From contig CP136065.1 of assembly GCA_032622095.1 (NCBI GenBank), positions 65,833,031 through 65,897,030 of the forward strand: a stretch of DNA of 64,000 bases, read 5' to 3'. This stretch comes from Siphonodentalium dalli. Lineage: Eukaryota; Mollusca; Scaphopoda; Gadilida; Siphonodentaliidae. The position numbers and the translations under genes were made by a program. A model generated the notes under the pieces. That model made no database searches, was not told where the DNA came from, and was given only the letters and a program-made list of their open reading frames with translations. The first letter of the stretch is position 1; the number at the start of each line of letters is the position of its first letter. Shown here one piece after another: positions 47,501-56,500 of this stretch.

Positions 47501-50500
47501 TGATGATCAGACGAACAGTACCACCTGTAGCCCGTGCTAATGGATTGAATTTTGAAATCCAAGATGGCCACTGGCAGCCATGTTTTTTGTCCGAATGACC
47601 CCAAAATGACTCATTCCGATCTACATTCCAATTTCAACAGCCATGACAAATTTCATGATGATCAGACTAAAAGTACAACCTGTAGCCCTGCTAAAGGATT
47701 TAGTCATGAAAAGAGTAAAATCCAAGATGGTTGCCAGCGGCCATGTTTTTTGGCCGAATGACCCCAAAATGACTCGTTCCCATCTACATTCCAATTTCAA
47801 CATCCATGACAAATTTTATCATGATCCGACCAAAGGTACAACCTGTAGCCCGTGCCAAAGGATTTAGTCATGCAAAGAGTAAAATCCAAGATGGTTGCCA
47901 GCGGCCATGTTTTTGGCCGAATGACCCCAAAATGACTCGTTCCCATCTACATTCCAATTTTAACAGCCATGACAAATTTCATGATGATCCGACTAAAGGT
48001 ACGACCTGTATCCCGTGCTAAAGGATTTAGTCATACAAATCATGGGGATGATTATATATCAGTTTCATGGCAAACTGCCCCTCCCACTTTTCTGCCCCTG
48101 ACAACAACGGCGTCACTTTAGAAAATCCTAAACCTCACCATTATCTTTCTCGTAAAAAGTTACTCCTAGTAGACCCCTTTGGTGCCATCTAGATGGTCCC
48201 CTGTAAATTTCTATAGAACACAGACAGACAGACAGACAGACATTCGCAAATATAGATATATCCCCTAATTTACAGAAGATAAATTGCATAATCGAGGTGA
48301 GTAATGGGTGAACACCAACAACTTAAACTGGGGGAATTTCAATCTGATCCTAGGTCTCCCATAGCAGTTGAGGTCTAAGCAGAATGAGGTTTCTAGAGGT
48401 TGATTTGGTGATGCTAGCCCACTGTGTAGGATAGCATCACTAAATTCACCCTCTGTGGACCTCATTCTGCAAATGTCAGACACACTATATCCAGGCTTGT
48501 ACCCAAACATACCAGCAGTTTCCCAGAACACCCTGAGAGATATCCTCCGGCATGGGGGTTCTGTACACGGTCCAGTTGAGTGCATTCTTCGACACCATGT
48601 CGTTGGGAATGATTTGATTCGGCCGCAGCCACTGTATGTGGAATGAGAACGGACTCTTCTTTGGGTCGGTACACAGCGACACTTGAGCAGGAGGAAAGGA
48701 GTCATCTACAAACTGCTCCTTATTCTGAAAGAAAATTATAAAAAAATGTTTGATTTCAAGAAACTTGCATGATAGATTAACTTTTTACGTCAAAATATAA
48801 ATCGTATCCCAATCCCAGAAGCCAGATAGACAATAGTTAACCCTTTACCCAACAAACCGGCCAAAAACGCCCAAATAAAGCTTCAACAGCCTAAAATATC
48901 TTCGGTCTGTCTCAATACCACCATACAAATATGGATATCATTGGAACCGGTTCATTGACCACATTGTGATGGTTACAGTTATGCCCTGTGCCAACGCATT
49001 CTCTTATGTATGCGAGTCGACCATAGGTCGCCTCGCATATATAAGAGAATGCATTGGCCTAAAAAAAACTTTTTTTAACACTTTTTACCATTTTTTCTTA
49101 CATTCTTTAACAATTTTATAAATTTTAATGTGTTAAGCCAATGCATTCTCTTATATATGCGAGGCGACCTATGGTCGACTCGCATATATAAGAGAATGCA
49201 TTGGCACAGGGCCGTTCTGTTGGGTAAAGGGTTAACTGTTCTGAGTAGCATACGGTTTTTCACCTCGAGTGAGATGTGGAGGATTATCTTTCGAATGGCT
49301 AGCCGATTGAAAATAACTCACGCATCTCAACTTCTCAAGAGAGGAGAAAAGCTGTATGCTTCTTAGAAACTTGACTGTTGTGTTTATTATATTTTCTATA
49401 CCAGTTTGTTATGACCCAGACCACAATGAAACACAGTTAGACTTAATAAAACACATAAGGATCCCGATGACCCAAAAATTGATGTCATGATGAAGTGCTG
49501 AGAGTAGGATAACATCTTGAGAGTAGGATAACATCTTGAGAGTAGGATAACATCTTGAGAGTAGGATAACATCGTGAGAGTTGGATAACATCGTGAGAGT
49601 AGGATAACATCGTGAGATTAGGATAACATCTTGAGAGTAGGATAACATGTTGAGAGTATGATAACATGTTGAGAGTAGGATAACATCTTGAGAGTAGGAT
49701 AACATGTTGAGAGTAGGATAACATTGTGAGAGTAGGATAACATCGTGAGAGTAGGATAACATGTTGAGAGTAGGATAAAATGTTGAGAGTAGGATAACAT
49801 CGTGAGAGTAGGATAACATCGTGAGAGTAGGATAACACGTTCAGCCCTCTGGGAGTGGGGATATGATTTATATTTTGACGTCAAAATTTTATGAAAATAC
49901 CTGTATAATAAAAAATAAACATCTACCGTACATCTCATTTGAAGAGAAGAACCGTACGCTACGCAGAACAGTTAACTATTGTCTATCTGACTTTCTTATG
50001 TGACTTGAAACATTCACATGAAGACATTTACTTCCAAGCTTGGGGTCATGTATAGGTAATGGGCGTACACATGTGTGACGTCACACGTAATTTACAATGT
50101 CGTTGAATAGATCTCACAAATAATGAGAAGTAATATAAATGAAAAGATAAATATGGATTTCAAGTCATATTAGGCCAGGCAAATATGGAGAGGGAATTTA
50201 TGAAACCTACATTTTTGGTTAGCGTAAATACTAAATTTTCGGAATCCGTATGTTGGATTTGTCAGATAGGCGGACTTTTTTCTCACCGCGTGGTTTTCTT
50301 GAGGCACCGATGAAAAGATCGGTCATTTTTTAAATAAAGCTGACATGTTTGACAGAGTATTTTCACACATTTTGAGAACAAATATTCGTCCAATATTGAT
50401 ACCTGAGAGTGGGGCGATAACCAGAGTAGGGTAATACATGTAACAATTGAATCTAGGAATTGCAGTCATGACGTCATGTGAAGTCAAATAATATTTTGGG

Positions 50501-53500
50501 CATGACAAATATGACGATTCACGCAAAGCGTTGTATTTCGTTTCTTTTAAATCTTAAAGTAAGATGGGAGTGCCGCATTGTTTTATACCACGGGAAACTA
50601 CTGCCAATTGGCTATATTTATGTATATAATTTATCGCTTCAGGCCGCATTATTTTTTATCAGATGCAGAAAAATCAACCCTCCCCCCTAAAGTTAAGATG
50701 CGCCATTCTGTAGTATAAGGCACACAGAACTCACGGTTACATGTCAATAGGCTTAATTGACACAACCGCCGTTGAAAGTCTGCTAAAGAATGTAATAATA
50801 TATAAATTGATGTCTGCAATCTCGAACATTAAAGTAGAAACAATATATAATATACCCCCAAACCCGAAAGTTTAATAAATTTTAGAATTTTTCCAAAAAA
50901 GTTATACATGTATATAAAAACGCATTTTTTTTTCTGGAAGGCAAAACAGGAAAAGAATTGTAGGGGTGGAGATAATTGGTGTATACAGTAATTTCATTCC
51001 GCTTTGGATTAAAAAATGACATACTAACCCAAAATGGCTGCCAATATGGCAGCCGCAATATAGGTGGAAATTGGGAAATATGTAAGAACGCACATTTACT
51101 TGCTTAAATGGCTTAACTAACAAAGCGGTCGTTGATGAACTGCTAAACTCTAGTTTAAGGTATATATCCCAATCTACAGACTCGAACAATAAAGTGAAAA
51201 TATTACACAATGCACCTCCTGGCACATTTAAAATTTTTTTTTTAGGTATTTTTCTCCAAAAATAACCTAAAACCATTTTTTGTCATCTTCTCGGAAGCCA
51301 CAACGCGCAGAATATAGCGTGGTGGAGAAGTTTGGTGTGTACGATAGTTCAATGTCGTTTTTATATTAAAAAATGGCTTACTAACCCCAAGATGGCTGCC
51401 AATACGGTGTTCAGAATAAATGGTGAAATATGTCATGTTTCACTTTTATCGCCGTCATTGCCGCCATCTAATGTCTCACACAACCCAAAGTATTATATTC
51501 ATTGTATCATGTTACTCCGGGACATCACGATGCACAATTCTATTTAAAATATCTACCAGAATGGTGCCCATTATTGACGAATCTTGCATTCATGAGTATT
51601 CGTGCTCAATTAATCCGTGTCCCTTAAAAAGGTGGCAATTTGAGCGAGGTATTTACAGATGAACAGGATTGTTTAAAACAGAGAACCGAGTAACACTAAT
51701 ACATTGAATGCGTGATCAGGCCTCAGCTCACAAGGCGACTCGGGCGAGATTGTCGCCTTACTGTCGCTGACTTCGCCCTATTGTCGCTCTAAGGCGAAAT
51801 CGAAGTCGCCTTCAATTTTAGGGGGAAATTTTTTTATTTTTTTTCTATTTTTTTTTCCGGACATGTCCGTATATAGATGAATTGTGGCGGCCATCCCAAA
51901 AAGAAACAGATGATGCAGAGACAAAGACCCAAGTGTTTAAAATAAAAAATAAAATATGACCAATTGTTTTGTGTTGTTATTCAGTCGCCATTGTTCCCTT
52001 TGCGGTAATGAATGTTAATCACGAATGTTTTGACACGCTGAAAACACAATGAGATGCATCTGTGTTGTTACTGACCATCGTGAGTGTCACAAATAAATGT
52101 TTTAATTAACTTAAAAGACCGCCGTCCCGCTTTTCAGATATAAAACAATTACGACATTATCAGAGTATGTACCAGGCGCTTCGGAAGTTCGTTTCGGTAA
52201 CGCGTCAGACTTTTTGAAGAGACCGCGTCGGACTTTTTGAAGAGACCACTTCCGCAAATAAATGTCAAGTTTATTGCTTTAATCGGATTATACCAGTGAT
52301 GTTGGCATTAATTAAGGAGGCCATTAATTAATAAAAGCTTTTGCAACTCCTTTGTTAGTTAGTCCTTATTGTTTATTTTAGCGGACACCCACATTACAGC
52401 CGTGACCAAATTAAACTTACAAAGTTACATGCATCATGATTCAGACTGTACAAACGTATCTTCCAAGCTGCAGTCTAGGAAATAACACTACTTTCATTTA
52501 GTTAAAAAATTAACTACTACTGTAACTTGATAATTTTCTTGCTTAAATGATAACTACACAAAACATTTCCAAAACTTTTAAATATATATAATAACAATTA
52601 ATTAGGCTAATTTCAGATAGTGTCAATTTTTTTTAGTTTTATTTCTTATTTTATCTTTTTAAAAATTTTATTGTCAGATGTTATAAAATAAAGAGATATT
52701 TGAAAATTGACAATTTTTGGTAGTCTCCCCACTTCTCCCTGAAGTCTCCCTAAATTTCCTGGAGGGAGACTTCAAGTCTCCATGTTCTGGACCCCTAGGC
52801 TGAGGCCTGTGCGTGATTGTTATTTATGCCAGTCACCTTTGACACAATCAATATGAAATTACCTAAACCCGAAAATAGAAGGTCCATCTTTCTCAATGAA
52901 TATTATTCCAAGTGCTACCAGATATGATGGTACATAACTACATATGATGTGGATATGCCGTGGATATCATTATCGAAGTCTAGGCTAGACGAGGTTGATG
53001 TGGGTTCACACCCGACTTGATTGGGTGAAAATTGGGACCGATTTTAAAGCTATAATTATGTGAGATAAGGAACATCTCATTGTGCCATCCGATAAATACA
53101 TGACCACTTCGATAATAAATGATAATTTGTTCACACTCACTGATTGACACTGAATCAATCACATTTGAAGCAATGATTTTGATTCTGAGTCAGTGCCTCG
53201 ATTAATCTGTTATATATACAATCTACAATTGCTGTACAACTGCTTCGACCCACAGAAGACGGTCGTGACAACACAGAGTGAATTTTCCAGACCCTAAATC
53301 ACCATCGCCGCTTTCATTGACTAGTGTCCAATAACACAGAGAAGATGAGATTCAGAAAACGATAGCGCTCGTTGTACAAAATTAGTTCAGATTTTGCATC
53401 TTCCGAAAAAATATCTGATCAGTGATAAACATACGAATAGTCATGTCCAGAATGAGAATCCCTCCTGTGTGCCTAACTTAATTATGCAGTTTCTGTTGAA

Positions 53501-56500
53501 CAAGATCGCCATGAAGGACCGCTTTATTTGCAATATATGAACGCGATAACCTTCAGAAATATCAAATGTTATTTCCAACTTGGTGGAAAAGTAAACTTGT
53601 CTACGTTATGTTACATCTGAACGTGTCATATTCAGACCAGGAGACCTGTTGCTGCTGCCAGTACCATTTGTGTTTGAAACGTAAAACCCATGTCATTATG
53701 TATCAATCGGGCTATATTCAATATTCGTATTTACAGGCAACACCGGTGGAAAACAATATGGCGAATAATTCCTCGTCCCCATATCGTCCCGATTGTATAA
53801 AGACATATGCATGTATTCATCACACGCTGTTCAGTAAATACTAAACTACGGCTATCGTGTCAAGTTACTTATTTCGCTCAGCACATTCGGAGTTGTTATG
53901 GATGAGTTATCGTAGATCAGATTCTGGTCTGCACAGAAGTTGTTGCTATATATCATTTTTGAGATGCAGCGACAAATTATATAATTACACCAAGACTCGT
54001 GATCCCATTTTGCTTTACCCATTTGTACATCAAACACTACCACAATATAATATCAGGATACGCACTACACACGGTCCACTCACGTCGCGCATAGTGGGAT
54101 AACTATAGATCCATTTGAATTTAACTGCAACACATCTGGCTTTAGATATGATGGGCGGGTGGAATTATAATGCTTTAATCATGAACGGCCATAATCAAAA
54201 TATGGTATGTTTTCAGACATCCGACCTGATGGCATCAGCAGGTCTCTAACCGCATTATCTTTGGACTTATCTAGAAAGTTATTATACGCTTCCTGGTATC
54301 AACCTGTGTATGGCATGTATAACAATAATTGCAATTGTCGTCCATTTCATTTTGGTGTCATAATGAGCTAAAACTTACACTAGGATACCAAAAGTCCAAA
54401 ATGTATCAATCTACATGATAACACTCCATGACAATACTCCGATCTATACGCTGTTTTCTGAATGCACAGCCTTCCAGAAGTAAACCTAACTACTCATCAG
54501 CATAGACAGATATGGATAATATGACTGTTCATCTAGCATGGGATAAGTGTCCATATTTGGGGTATCTCGTCTTACAAGCAATTGTTCAGTCACTTCTGGA
54601 AATCACGAGTGCACATGGGGTGACACGGTGGTCAATGAGATCCATTTATTCTTACTTTTAGAACGGTATACATGAGACCCAATTTATCAGTAGCTCCGTT
54701 CTTGTAACCATGCCTAGTTGGTGGAGGGTAACTAACAATTCGTATCAACATGAGTTATTTGATGAGATATATATCCGAATTGGTTAATTGGTTAATTCTG
54801 TTATTCGCGGTCGAATTTGGTTACAAATAGCCATAGAGATTGCCAAGTATGCTTAAATGTCGTGTTATATTTAATATAATCTACATAATTCCCCTATTCT
54901 TACTTGACAAATCTTAATTCAGCGAGAATGAATGCAATATTTGTCGATCCTCTCACTAGTGTGAATCAATCTGGTTGTCATTAGAACTGGCCACTGTTAC
55001 GTCCTAGTAATGCAAAATGATATGAATATAATAGGACTATTGGTTATATAAGAAAACGCATTGCGATGGTGGTGTTTAAATAATTGCGACATGACAGATT
55101 TTAGAATTTCCATCCATATACTGGTCACCGTATTGGCAGCCATCTTGGGGTTAATATGCCATGTAGTAACCGCCGACGACATGACATTATCGCACATACA
55201 AATGATATCCACCCACGCTACATTATTGTCTTTATGCATTTTGAGAAGATGACAAAAATAGGTTTTCGATTAGTTTTAATTGGACTAAACTAATACATAT
55301 TTAATAAAAATTGGGGCCAGGAGGTGCTTTGTGTACCGGTTTCACTTAAATGTTCTACTCGATGGATCGGGATATATATACTACATAAAACTGTAGCAGT
55401 TTATCAATGGCCATTGTGTTAGTTAAGCCATTTTGGCAAGTAATCGTGCGTTCTCCCAACTTTCACAATTCCCACCTACCTGTATATACCGGCCACCATA
55501 TTGGCAGCCATCTTGGGTTATTAGGCCAGATTTTAAACCAAGACAGAACGAAATTACCGTATACACTAATTATCTCCACCCTTAATACATTATTTTCATT
55601 TTTGCCTCCCGGAAGAAGACAAAATGAATTTTAGATTATCTTTTTTGGGAAAAAAACTAAAATTTGTTAAAAAATTTAGTCAGGATGTACAAAATGTAAT
55701 ATTTTTACTTTAATGCTCGACTGTGTCGATCGAAACATATATATTAGAGAATACCTTAGCAGTCCATCACGGCCGTTGTGTTAATTTCGCAATTTGACAC
55801 ATAATCGTGCGTTAGGTGTGCCTGACACCACAGCCTGACGCCTCTCAGCTTTAGGGGGGAGGGTTGATTTTTCTGCCTTTGATAAAAAATAATGCGACCA
55901 ACAGCGATAAGTGATATATTATAACGTAGCTAATTGGCAGTAGTTTCCCATGGTATAAAATAAATGGGCATAACCAGCTCACTTCTGATTTTATAAGAAA
56001 CGAAAGACAACGCTTTGAGTGAATCGTCATATTCTTCTCACTCTAAACATTATTTGACGTCACATGACGTCATTCCGAGATTCAATAATTACATGTATTA
56101 CCTTAATATGTTTATCGCCCCATTCACAGGTATCAACATTGGATGAATATCTATTCTCAAAAGGTGTGAATATACTCTGTCAAATATGTCGGCTTTATTT
56201 AAATGACCGATTTTATCACCAGGTGCCTCAATAAAACCATGCGGTGCAAAAAAAGTCCGCCTATCTGACAAAGCCAACATACTGATTCCGAAAGTTAAGC
56301 GTTCATGCTAACCAAAAATGTAGGTCTCATAAATTCCCTCTCCAGGTGACACCTATGTCCATATTTGCCTAGACTATATTGTACAGATTGATTTCCAATG
56401 TGCAAAATACTTCATTGATTCAAATATTTTTTAATGAAAGATCCATAACTAGCTACATAAAGCAGAACACTTTCCTTGATTGAATTGTGCATAGAATTGA

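Larger units (their letters stand above)
50170..56372. mobile_element. 6.2-kb inverted-repeat element with about 1.36-kb arms
   Basis: The left arm, about 50170-51530, and right arm, about 54990-56372, are collinear inverted copies. Four anchors agree on one axis near 53270: GGAATTTATGAAACCTAC (50193) with 56336; ACGTCATGTGAAGTC (50470) with 56072; the ATGGCTGCCAATATGG region (51045) with 55502; GATGGCTGCCAATACGG (51389) with 55150. Arms are diverged by substitutions and small indels. Each arm also contains two related sub-blocks about 350 bp long. The loop holds a hAT-like insertion (51717-52809) and otherwise no transposase I could recognise. Exact outer ends and any target duplication are unclear. 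It lies wholly in CAPN15 intron 1. Confidence 0.8.

Noticed and set aside
49409-49938. Minus-strand frames of 106-136 codons with [11 protein letters not shown] repeats
   Set aside because: By-product of the 19-bp minisatellite, with other frames equally open.
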